NCBI GenBank assembly: GCA_934408705.1
Contig: CAKRVL010000130.1
Location: 1-5,915 of the forward strand
DNA length: 5,915 nucleotides
Source of the DNA: an uncultured Blautia sp.
GTDB lineage: Bacteria; Bacillota; Clostridia; Lachnospirales; Lachnospiraceae
Direction: 5' to 3'
In this document: positions 1-4,818 of the stretch, piece after piece
How the letters are laid out: every line of letters starts with the position of its first letter
Position numbering within the stretch: the stretch's first letter is position 1
The notes under the pieces: model-generated
Told to the model about the DNA's origin: nothing
Databases searched by the model: none
Seen by the model: only the letters and a program-made list of their open reading frames with translations
Position numbers and translations under genes: made by a program

Positions 1-2
1 TA

Positions 3-73
3 AGCGGGTGATGGGAATCGAACCCACGTATCCAGCTTGGAAGGCTGGTGTTCTACCATTGAACTACACCCGC
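3..73 (-). tRNA. tRNA-Gly, anticodon UCC
   Basis: Read on the minus strand, this folds as a full cloverleaf. The acceptor stem GCGGGTG (73-67) pairs with CACCCGC (10-4), with discriminator U at 3. The anticodon stem CCAGC/GCTGG encloses a CTTCCAA loop, giving anticodon UCC at 41-39, which decodes GGA (and GGG by wobble). The T-arm carries GGTTCGATTCC. The bases after the discriminator are TA, so CCA is not encoded and must be added after transcription. It has its own consensus promoter at 105-133. The left window edge lies directly after it, so further tRNA genes of the same transcript may follow outside. Confidence 0.97.
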
Positions 74-104
74 ACAACTGTGCTTGTCCGTCACAACGAA
101 GCTT

Positions 105-133
105 AGTATATCTGATACAGGAAGATTTGTCAA
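105..133 (-). promoter_or_regulatory. Sigma-A promoter of tRNA-Gly
   Basis: On the minus strand, TTGACA (133-128) and TATACT (110-105) are separated by exactly 17 bp. This is a near-perfect vegetative promoter pointing at the tRNA-Gly. Transcription would start near 98, leaving a leader of about 25 nt to be removed by RNase P before mature position 73. Confidence 0.88.
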
Positions 134-137
134 CAAC

Positions 138-174
138 TTTTTTGAACTTTTTTGAAATTTTTTATAATTTTTTT
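138..174 (-). promoter_or_regulatory. Phased A-tracts, UP-element-like bent DNA
   Basis: On the plus strand, T-tracts of 6, 6, 6 and 7 bases begin at 138, 148, 158 and 168, exactly 10 bp apart. On the minus strand they are A-tracts ending 5 bp upstream of the tRNA-Gly -35 box. A-tracts in helical phase are known to give intrinsic DNA curvature, and A/T-rich tracts just upstream of -35 can bind the RNA polymerase alpha subunit. The placement suggests a boost to tRNA transcription. The periodicity is directly visible; the function is inferred. Confidence 0.65.
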
Positions 175-203
175 CTATTGTTTCCAAGTTTGTGAAAATA
201 CAG

Positions 204-231
204 TGCCCGGCAAGCTGTTTGCTGCCGGGCA
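204..231 (-). terminator. Rho-independent terminator of cysE
   Basis: TGCCCGGCA (204-212) and TGCCGGGCA (223-231) form a perfect 9-bp GC-rich stem with a 10-nt loop. It lies 37 bp beyond the cysE stop codon. Read on the minus strand, the stem is followed by CTGTATTTTC, a short and imperfect U-run, so the hairpin is strong but the tail is modest. On the plus strand there is no T-run, so it works only for cysE. It also separates cysE from the tRNA-Gly promoter. Confidence 0.75.
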
Positions 232-268
232 TAACTTCAATCGTTCTGATACAAACCAAATCTTCTTA

Positions 269-1195
269 TCAGTTCTCCCACTCCCATACATTGGTCGCTT
301 CCACATGGTTACGTGGCTTCTTGATCACAAGCTCCGGACTCTTGGCACTTACCTTGGAATTGGCCGGAATAGACTCTGTAATAAAAGTATTACCGCCAAT
401 GATGGTATTTTCCCCAATCACGGTCGCACCACCAAGCACTGAAGAATTAGAATAGATAGTCACATTATCCTCAATAGTAGGATGACGCTTCACACCGGAA
501 AGCTGCTGCCCTTTTCTTGTGGAAAGCGCACCCAGAGTAACGCCCTGATACAGCTTCACATTATTTCCGATAATTGTAGTCTCGCCGATAACCACACCAG
601 TACCATGGTCAATGAAAAAGTATTCCCCAATGGTAGCGCCTGGGTTAATATCAATTCCAGTATGGTCATGAGCGTACTCTGTCATAATTCTGGGAATAAA
701 CGGAACTTTTTCCAGATAAAGAATATGAGCCAGGCGATACACATAAATAGCCAGAAATCCCGGATAAGAGAAAATGATCTCCTCCCTGCTCTTCGCTGCC
801 GGATCTCCGTCAAAACCAGCCTGCACATCCTTCAGGAGCATTTCCTGCACTTGCGGAAGCTGCTCAAAAAATCTGGCTGTCACCTGTGCGGCCTTTCCAC
901 AGGCACTGGTAGCATCCTCTCCCACATACAGAAATGCGATCTCTATCTGTGCCTGCATACGGTCAAACAGATCATTGAGCAAATATCCGGTATAATGCTC
1001 AGGAAAAACAGCTGCACCGGAGTCAATATCAAAATATCCCGGAAAAATTACTGATCTCATTTCTTTCACAATATCAATAATGGCTGCTCGAACCGGCATA
1101 TGCCTTCCACTCTTCGTCAGAAACAATTCTTCCTTACGGTAATTAGCAGTCAGACGGGCTACTGCACTCTCTATAGACGTCTTCTTGTCACTCAT
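269..1195 (-). CDS. cysE: Serine O-acetyltransferase (CysE/EpsC type)
   Basis: This enzyme transfers acetyl from acetyl-CoA to L-serine, giving O-acetylserine, the first committed step of cysteine synthesis in the cytoplasm. The protein is 308 aa, longer than the E. coli (273 aa) or B. subtilis (about 217 aa) enzymes, with a long helical N-terminal half (about 1-165) as in other clostridial forms. A DPAA segment at 131-134 matches the serine-binding Asp region of the family. The left-handed beta-helix of hexapeptide repeats runs from about 181 to 282. Asp196-His197 (FIDHGTG) matches the catalytic Asp-His pair, and Arg237-His238 (KRHP) the second active-site His. The chosen start is the ATG at 1195, because GAGGAG lies 7 bp upstream. 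An in-frame ATG at 1210 overlaps that ribosome binding site and would add only five residues. No O-acetylserine sulfhydrylase gene is adjacent. The expected leader is only about 27 nt, too short for a T-box or other riboswitch. Confidence 0.95.
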   Translation of the reverse strand: MSDKKTSIESAVARLTANYRKEELFLTKSGRHMPVRAAIIDIVKEMRSVIFPGYFDIDSGAAVFPEHYTGYLLNDLFDRMQAQIEIAFLYVGEDATSACGKAAQVTARFFEQLPQVQEMLLKDVQAGFDGDPAAKSREEIIFSYPGFLAIYVYRLAHILYLEKVPFIPRIMTEYAHDHTGIDINPGATIGEYFFIDHGTGVVIGETTIIGNNVKLYQGVTLGALSTRKGQQLSGVKRHPTIEDNVTIYSNSSVLGGATVIGENTIIGGNTFITESIPANSKVSAKSPELVIKKPRNHVEATNVWEWEN

Positions 1196-1202
1196 AACTA
1201 GT

Positions 1203-1208
1203 CTCCTC
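1203..1208 (-). promoter_or_regulatory. cysE ribosome binding site (decides start)
   Basis: GAGGAG on the minus strand is spaced 7 bp from the ATG at 1195. The alternative upstream ATG (1210-1208) partly overlaps this motif and has no such site of its own, so 1195 is preferred. Confidence 0.8.
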
Positions 1209-1227
1209 ATACTTTGCCTTTTATTTC

Positions 1228-1256
1228 ATATTATTACACTATCCTTTTTACGTCAA
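1228..1256 (-). promoter_or_regulatory. Sigma-A promoter of cysE
   Basis: On the minus strand, TTGACG (1256-1251) and TAATAT (1233-1228) are separated by 17 bp. The predicted start near 1221 leaves a leader of about 27 nt. Its -35 box lies 15 bp from the -35 box of the divergent tRNA-Ser promoter, so the two promoters stand back to back around an A-tract at 1260-1267. Confidence 0.8.
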
Positions 1257-1271
1257 TAAGAAAAAAAGGGA

Positions 1272-1300
1272 TTGACCTTTATCCTCTCCCCCGATATAAT
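1272..1300 (+). promoter_or_regulatory. Sigma-A promoter of tRNA-Ser
   Basis: TTGACC (1272-1277) and a perfect TATAAT (1295-1300) are separated by 17 bp. Transcription would start near 1307, only about 6 nt before the mature tRNA-Ser 5' end at 1313. Confidence 0.88.
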
Positions 1301-1312
1301 GGGAAATGTCGT

Positions 1313-1400
1313 GGAGATGTACCCAAGTGGCTGAAGGGTCCGCACTCGAAATGCGGTAGGCCGGGCAACCGGTGCGAGGGTTCAAATCCCTCCATCTCCG
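1313..1400 (+). tRNA. tRNA-Ser, anticodon CGA
   Basis: This is an 88-nt class II tRNA. Acceptor strand GGAGATG (1313-1319) pairs with CATCTCC (1393-1399), with discriminator G at 1400. Anticodon stem CCGCA/TGCGG encloses loop CTCGAAA, giving anticodon CGA at 1347-1349, which reads UCG. The long variable arm expected of serine tRNAs is present as CCGG (1361-1364) with CCGG (1369-1372) around a GCAA loop. The T-arm GAGGG-TTCAAAT-CCCTC is intact. CCA is not encoded. No clear terminator is visible between it and the tRNA-Trp promoter, so read-through into tRNA-Trp is possible. Confidence 0.97.
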
Positions 1401-1451
1401 TTTAATATTTGCAAAATTTACAAGAGATTAGTAATTTCTATTAAATAAACC

Positions 1452-1480
1452 TTGACAACTGTATCTTTTGTATGTATAAT
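1452..1480 (+). promoter_or_regulatory. Sigma-A promoter of tRNA-Trp
   Basis: Perfect TTGACA (1452-1457) and perfect TATAAT (1475-1480) are separated by 17 bp. This is the closest match to consensus in the window. The start is expected near 1487, about 13 nt before the tRNA. Confidence 0.92.
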
Positions 1481-1499
1481 TGCAACAGAAGCAAAACAT

Positions 1500-1570
1500 A
1501 GGGGATTGGTCAAATGGTATGATAGGGGTCTCCAAAACCTTTGGTGGGAGTTCGATTCTCTCATCCCCTG
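1500..1570 (+). tRNA. tRNA-Trp, anticodon CCA
   Basis: This is a 71-nt cloverleaf. AGGGGAT (1500-1506) pairs with ATCCCCT (1563-1569), with discriminator G at 1570, the usual base for bacterial tRNA-Trp. The loop CTCCAAA gives anticodon CCA at 1532-1534, which reads UGG. The anticodon stem GGGGT/ACCTT contains two G-U pairs, and the T-stem GGGAG/CTCTC one, so it is less stable than many tRNA-Trp genes but still fully paired. CCA is not encoded. It has its own promoter and a terminator directly downstream, so it forms a complete short transcription unit. Confidence 0.96.
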
Positions 1571-1580
1571 TTTTCTTGAG

Positions 1581-1618
1581 CGTCGGAAGCCTTGATTTTA
1601 TTGGGTTTCCGGCGTTTT
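1581..1618 (+). terminator. Rho-independent terminator of the tRNA-Ser/tRNA-Trp unit
   Basis: The left arm 1581-1592 pairs with 1603-1614 in a 12-bp stem (CGTCGGAA with TTCCGGCG, continuing inward as GCCT with GGGT, with G-U pairs at three positions). The stem is followed by TTTT and then CTATTTC. It starts 10 nt after the tRNA-Trp discriminator base. The T-run is present only on the plus strand. Confidence 0.85.
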
Positions 1619-1659
1619 CTATTTCATGGGATTTTAAATCTGGTCACCTACCTAGTCAA

Positions 1660-1703
1660 ATAGGGATATGAAAGCATTATATAAACTGCCTTCATATCCC
1701 TAT
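1660..1703. terminator. Hairpin terminator between converging tRNA and mod units
   Basis: A perfect 13-bp inverted repeat (1660-1672 with 1691-1703, core TAGGGATATGAA) extends inward by three more pairs after one mismatch. It starts 5 bp beyond the modC stop codon, as expected for the end of the modABC transcript. The T-rich tail is much better on the plus strand (1705-1716, inside the modC 3' end) than on the minus strand, where only TTT follows. It probably stops both residual tRNA read-through and modABC transcripts. Confidence 0.7.
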
Positions 1704-1707
1704 ATTT

Positions 1708-2760
1708 TTATTTTTTCAAAAGCATCACATGCTCTGGCGGAAAATACAGATACCTGTGGACGATCTCCTGTGGTGTCTCCTGGAAATTTTTCTTCTGGCT
1801 CATCCACCACAACGTCACACTCTCCGCTGCCGCTTTATTCCGGATCAGATACTGATGTTCAAAAGTATTCTCTATATACTCCTCCACCTGTACCTCCATA
1901 ATATTTTCTCCTGCAACATCTGACGGTCTCATCCAGTGACCACGAATTCCCACATGGGTAATATCTTCTCTCACTTCTTCCTTCGTATGAAGCATTAAAT
2001 CCCAATCAAGAGCATATACCTCATGGCAGCCTATTTTCTGCGCTGCAGAAAAATTCTTACAACCGGTCAGCCTGGCAGCCTCCAGGTACTGAGGCTTCTC
2101 AAAAATCTCCCTGGTCTCACCAGTAAGGATATCATTCCCGTCCTTCAGCAATGTCAGCTGGCTGCAAAACTTATAAGCCTCATCCCTGCTATGAGTTACC
2201 ATGATCATATCTCCCTTATAATCCCTCAGAAAATTCTGCATATCCCGCTGCAGAATATCTTTCAGATACCCATCTAAGGCTGAGAATGGTTCGTCCAGAA
2301 GGATTACCTCCGGCTCCCCTATCATCATGCGTGCAAGAGCCACTCGCTGTTGCTGTCCTCCGGAAAGCTGGGAAGGCAAATGCTTCTCCAGCCCTTCCAG
2401 GTGATAACGCTTTATGTAATCTGCCACTCTTATGGAAAGCTCTTCCTTATTTCCACGATAGCCACAGGCAATATTCTTCTCCACAGTCATAGTGGGAAAA
2501 AGGGCATAATTTTGAAACAAATATCCAACTCTTCTCTCCTGTGGTTTTAAATTAATCTTCGCTTCAGAATCAAAAACAGTTTTTCCATTAATGATAATCT
2601 TGCCCGAATCCGGAGCTTCGATTCCTGCAATACACCGAAGTGTCATGCTCTTTCCGCTTCCTGAAGCCCCCAGAATACCCATGGTGCCATCCCGTCCCTT
2701 CAGTTTCACATTTAGGGAAAATCCTTTGAAATTTTTCTGAATATCAAGTTCAATCGCCAT
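1708..2760 (-). CDS. modC: Molybdate ABC transporter ATP-binding protein ModC
   Basis: This is the cytoplasmic ATPase that powers oxyanion import through ModB. The protein is 350 aa. The nucleotide-binding domain covers about residues 1-230, with Walker A GASGSGKS (31-38), Q-loop Gln83, signature LSGGQQQR (132-139), Walker B VILLDEP (152-158) and switch His190. All catalytic motifs are intact. The remaining C-terminal domain of about 110 residues resembles a divergent TOBE-type regulatory domain. It lacks a recognisable SARNQL molbindin motif, which is instead present in the separate Mop protein encoded nearby. The start is the ATG at 2760, whose first A is also the last base of the modB stop (TAATG), implying translational coupling. 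AAGGTGG sits 5 bp upstream. A GTG at 2769 is in frame but lies inside that ribosome binding site. Gene order and partner proteins support molybdate; tungstate cannot be excluded from sequence. Confidence 0.93.
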   Translation of the reverse strand: MAIELDIQKNFKGFSLNVKLKGRDGTMGILGASGSGKSMTLRCIAGIEAPDSGKIIINGKTVFDSEAKINLKPQERRVGYLFQNYALFPTMTVEKNIACGYRGNKEELSIRVADYIKRYHLEGLEKHLPSQLSGGQQQRVALARMMIGEPEVILLDEPFSALDGYLKDILQRDMQNFLRDYKGDMIMVTHSRDEAYKFCSQLTLLKDGNDILTGETREIFEKPQYLEAARLTGCKNFSAAQKIGCHEVYALDWDLMLHTKEEVREDITHVGIRGHWMRPSDVAGENIMEVQVEEYIENTFEHQYLIRNKAAAESVTLWWMSQKKNFQETPQEIVHRYLYFPPEHVMLLKK

Positions 2761-3455
2761 TATATCCACCTTCTGGTCTGCATTCCTCTGCCGGAAACAA
2801 TATTGATCGCTGCAACAACCAAAAATGAGATCAAAATTATTACCACAACCCAGAAACCAGCCATATCAAAATTTCCAGCCGCTGTCTCCGAAGCAATTGC
2901 CACCGAAACAGTTCTTGTTTTCCCAAGAATATTACCGGCAAGCATAGATGTGGCTCCATATTCTCCGATGGCACGGGCAAATGCCAGCACTGTACCCGAT
3001 GCAATTCCCGGTCCTGCAGCAGGCATGATCACCTTCCAGAATATCTTACTTTCACTCATTCCCAAGGTTCTTCCTGCATAAATCAGATTCACATCCACCT
3101 GCTCGAAAGCAGCTCTCGCATTCCGGTACATCAGGGGAAATGCAATCACTGATGCCGCGACCACACAACCGGTCCATGTCTGAACAACTTTAATATCAAA
3201 ATTGTCTAAAAGAAAACTTCCAAATGGTCTTTTCAGGCTGAACAGCAGAAGCAGACAAAATCCGGCAACTGTAGGCGGAAGAACAAGCGGCATTGTCAGA
3301 ATGCCATCCAGCACTGCCCTGGCTCCAGGTTTCAGCTTCATAATCTTCCTCGCGCAGAATACACCCAGAAAGAAAGCAATTATAGTTGCTGCCACTCCGG
3401 TTTTTAAAGAAATCCATAAAGGACTCCAGTTTATTTCACTGAGAAATTCTCTCAT
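2760..3455 (-). CDS. modB: Molybdate ABC transporter permease ModB
   Basis: This is the integral membrane channel of the importer, expected to act as a homodimer with two ModC subunits. The protein is 231 aa, typical for ModB. Hydrophobic segments lie at about 17-36, 52-74, 94-112, 148-162 and 200-222. The cytoplasmic EAA-type coupling loop is recognisable around 127-151 (AGRTLGMSESKIFWKVIMP), and GEYGATSMLAGN (164-175) is characteristic of ModB. The start is the ATG at 3455, because AAAGGG (3468-3463) lies 7 bp upstream. A longer frame open back to 3539 would run through the modA 3' end and has no support. The gap to modA is 19 bp, and the stop shares one base with the modC start, so the three genes form one operon. 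Confidence 0.94.
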   Translation of the reverse strand: MREFLSEINWSPLWISLKTGVAATIIAFFLGVFCARKIMKLKPGARAVLDGILTMPLVLPPTVAGFCLLLLFSLKRPFGSFLLDNFDIKVVQTWTGCVVAASVIAFPLMYRNARAAFEQVDVNLIYAGRTLGMSESKIFWKVIMPAAGPGIASGTVLAFARAIGEYGATSMLAGNILGKTRTVSVAIASETAAGNFDMAGFWVVVIILISFLVVAAINIVSGRGMQTRRWI

Positions 3456-3462
3456 ATTATTA

Positions 3463-3468
3463 CCCTTT
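3463..3468 (-). promoter_or_regulatory. modB ribosome binding site (decides start)
   Basis: AAAGGG on the minus strand is 7 bp from the ATG at 3455 and lies inside the 19-bp modA-modB gap. It rules out the longer reading frame that opens within modA. Confidence 0.7.
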
Positions 3469-3474
3469 ATTATT

Positions 3475-4347
3475 TCACTCTGCTGTATCCTCAGCAGCCT
3501 CTTCTGTTGTCTCTTCTGACTCCTCAGCAGATTTCTCATCTGTTACATAAGAAGCAAATCCATATTTTTCAAATACTTCAAGCGCTTCATCAGACTGCAG
3601 ATACTGGAAAAAAGCTTCAACAGCAGCCTTATCATCATCACTTGCTTCTTTATCCTCAATCAGACCTACAGGATACAGTACAGGTGTCTTAAGACTTCCT
3701 TCCGGTGCTTCTGCGATAATATCCACAGAATCTGCTACAGAAGCTGCATCAGTTGCATAAACGATACCAACTTCATTACTTCCTTCACTTACAGATGCAA
3801 GTACCTCTGTAACATTCTTACCCTCATTAATCTCCATCTTGTTTACTTCATCTGTAATTCCAAGATTGTCAAAAATCTCACGGGAATACTGTCCCACCGG
3901 AACATCTTCTCCTGCAAGTGCAAGATTCGCCGCATCTGTAATATTCTCAAATCCGGTAACCTTAGTTTCACCATCCTTTGGTTTGATAAGAACTACCTTA
4001 TTCTCAAGAAGATCAACTACTGAATCCTTATCAGCAATTCCCTCATCTACAAGTGCATCCATCTGCTTGGTAGCTGCTGAAAAGAAAATGTCACAGCGGG
4101 CTCCTTCCTCGATCTGAGTCTGCAGTGTACCTGAGCTATCTGCATTATAAAGGATCTCAACATCCGGATATGTCTCATTAAAATTCTTCTGAAGCTCTAA
4201 CATAGCATTGTTCAGGCTGGCTGCAATAAATGCATAAACCTCACCCTTAAGCTCTGGCGTCTTGGCTTCAGCAGAAACCAAAGTAGTTCCAAACATTGTA
4301 GTTCCCATGATACCAGCCATAAGTGCTGCAAATACTCTTTTTTTCAT
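3475..4347 (-). CDS. modA: Molybdate-binding protein ModA (no lipobox)
   Basis: This is the extracytoplasmic solute-binding protein that captures molybdate (possibly tungstate) and delivers it to ModB. The protein is 290 aa. Residues 1-26 form a Sec-type signal peptide (MKKR, hydrophobic stretch, likely cleavage after VSA). The mature protein starts with the family pattern KGEVYAFIAASLNNAM (Ser44), followed by NADSSGTLQTQIEEGA (Ser71/Ser72), PVGQYSRE (150-157), VGIVYATDA with Tyr197, and KYGFASYV near the end of the fold. These correspond to oxyanion-contacting regions of known ModA proteins. Two features are odd. The signal region has no cysteine, so there is no lipid anchor. The last 22 residues (269-290) form an acidic tail with 11 Asp/Glu. 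The start is supported by GGAGG (4360-4356), 8 bp upstream. It is first in the modABC operon. Confidence 0.93.
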   Translation of the reverse strand: MKKRVFAALMAGIMGTTMFGTTLVSAEAKTPELKGEVYAFIAASLNNAMLELQKNFNETYPDVEILYNADSSGTLQTQIEEGARCDIFFSAATKQMDALVDEGIADKDSVVDLLENKVVLIKPKDGETKVTGFENITDAANLALAGEDVPVGQYSREIFDNLGITDEVNKMEINEGKNVTEVLASVSEGSNEVGIVYATDAASVADSVDIIAEAPEGSLKTPVLYPVGLIEDKEASDDDKAAVEAFFQYLQSDEALEVFEKYGFASYVTDEKSAEESEETTEEAAEDTAE

Positions 4348-4365
4348 TTAGTATTCCTCCGCATT

Positions 4366-4395
4366 GTTATGTTTCGTTGTGTTTTGTTTAGTTTT
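4366..4395 (-). repeat. Six 5-nt-period AAC repeats in the modA leader
   Basis: On the plus strand, GTT occurs at 4366, 4371, 4376, 4381, 4386 and 4391, exactly every 5 bases. In the modA mRNA this reads as six consecutive NNAAC pentamers. The array lies between the -10 box (4400-4405) and the ribosome binding site (4356-4360), so with a start near 4393 it makes up nearly the entire 5' end of the message. The RNA is almost free of G and U in this stretch and should be unstructured. A multimeric RNA-binding protein, a translation enhancer or chance low complexity are all possible. Confidence 0.6.
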
Positions 4396-4399
4396 ATTC

Positions 4400-4428
4400 A
4401 TTATACTTACTTTATTTTCTCATGTCAA
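4400..4428 (-). promoter_or_regulatory. Sigma-A promoter of modABC
   Basis: On the minus strand, perfect TTGACA (4428-4423) and perfect TATAAT (4405-4400) are separated by 17 bp. Transcription is expected near 4393, giving a leader of about 46 nt. That is too short to hold a molybdenum-cofactor riboswitch. A promoter this strong implies that control is by repression or by post-transcriptional means. Confidence 0.9.
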
Positions 4429-4438
4429 TTCGTTCAGA

Positions 4439-4456
4439 TACAATTTGTACAATTTC
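4439..4456. promoter_or_regulatory. Tandem 9-bp repeat, candidate operator of modABC
   Basis: TACAATTTG (4439-4447) is followed directly by TACAATTTC (4448-4456), a head-to-tail repeat with 8 of 9 bases identical. The pair also contains the palindrome TTGTACAA (4445-4452). It lies about 11-28 bp upstream of the modA -35 box, at about -46 to -63 from the expected start. The likely ligand is the regulator encoded at 4811-5773, but this is inferred from position only. Confidence 0.45.
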
Positions 4457-4516
4457 TTTATTTTGTCTGCAATTTTTTTGATTCTTTGATTTTCCTTTCT
4501 TCTTTCCTAACTCAGC

Positions 4517-4545
4517 TTGTTATTTTTACCTCTGCATGATATGAT
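4517..4545 (+). promoter_or_regulatory. Probable promoter of mop and the regulator gene
   Basis: TTGTTA (4517-4522) and TATGAT (4540-4545) are separated by 17 bp. The -35 match is weaker than that of the divergent modA promoter. The start would be near 4552, giving a leader of about 54 nt before the mop ATG. The 258-bp region between modA and mop otherwise holds the modA promoter, the repeats listed here and a pyrimidine-rich stretch (about 4479-4508) with no recognisable gene. Confidence 0.55.
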
Positions 4546-4605
4546 AAAATATATTGCAAACCAATCATTAAAACAATTTATTACTATAGAAAAGAGGATC
4601 TTACT

Positions 4606-4818
4606 ATGAAATTAAGTGCACGTAATCAGTTAAAGGGAAAAGTGATCAATATCAATAAAGGGGCTGTAAACTCTATCGTCACCCTGGATATCGGTGGAGG
4701 CAATATTATTACAGCTACAATCTCCTGCGCTGCTGTAGACGAGCTTGGACTCGAGGTTGGCTCTGACGCATATGCTGTTATAAAAGCCACCAATGTTATG
4801 GTAGGAATTGATGAATAA
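4606..4818 (+). CDS. mop: Molbindin, Mop-type molybdate-binding protein
   Basis: This is a small cytoplasmic protein of 70 aa made of a single TOBE/Mop domain. SARNQLKGKV (4-13) is the diagnostic N-terminal motif of the Mop family. It is followed by INKGAVNSIVTLDIGGGNIITATI, AVDELGLEVGS and a terminal AVIKATNVMVGI. Characterised molbindins of this size assemble into hexamers that bind several molybdate or tungstate ions, and are thought to store or buffer the oxyanion. An AGAGGA ribosome binding site lies upstream with about 8 bp spacing. The gene diverges from modABC and overlaps the regulator gene by 8 bp (ATGAATAA), so Mop and regulator are probably co-expressed and translationally coupled. 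Family assignment is secure; the storage role is by analogy. Confidence 0.93.
   Translation: MKLSARNQLKGKVININKGAVNSIVTLDIGGGNIITATISCAAVDELGLEVGSDAYAVIKATNVMVGIDE

Noticed and set aside
482..1054. 190-codon plus-strand open frame opposite cysE
   Set aside because: It lies entirely antisense to a well-supported CysE with intact active-site motifs. No ribosome binding site or recognisable domain is seen; it is a shadow of the coding strand.
1412..1452. Possible terminator between tRNA-Ser and tRNA-Trp
   Set aside because: Only a weak 7-bp AT-rich hairpin with a G-U pair near 1423-1439 and no T-run is present, so it is not a convincing terminator.
1500..1570. tRNA-Trp as a decayed tRNA because of G-U pairs in the anticodon stem
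   Set aside because: All stems pair, the anticodon loop and discriminator are correct, and it has a perfect promoter and a terminator, so it is judged functional.
1669..1678. The 10-mer TGAAAGCATT shared with 5821-5830 in another terminator hairpin
   Set aside because: A shared 10-mer in about 6 kb of AT-rich sequence is expected by chance, and the rest of the two hairpins differs.
3456..3539. N-terminal extension of ModB by 28 residues
   Set aside because: It would read through the modA 3' end in another frame, has no ribosome binding site, and gives a basic low-complexity leader. The ATG at 3455 has a proper site and matches usual ModB length.
4348..4605. Molybdenum-cofactor (Moco/Tuco) riboswitch in the modA or mop leader
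   Set aside because: Both predicted leaders are about 46-54 nt, too short for this riboswitch, and the modA leader is nearly free of G, so it cannot fold that way.
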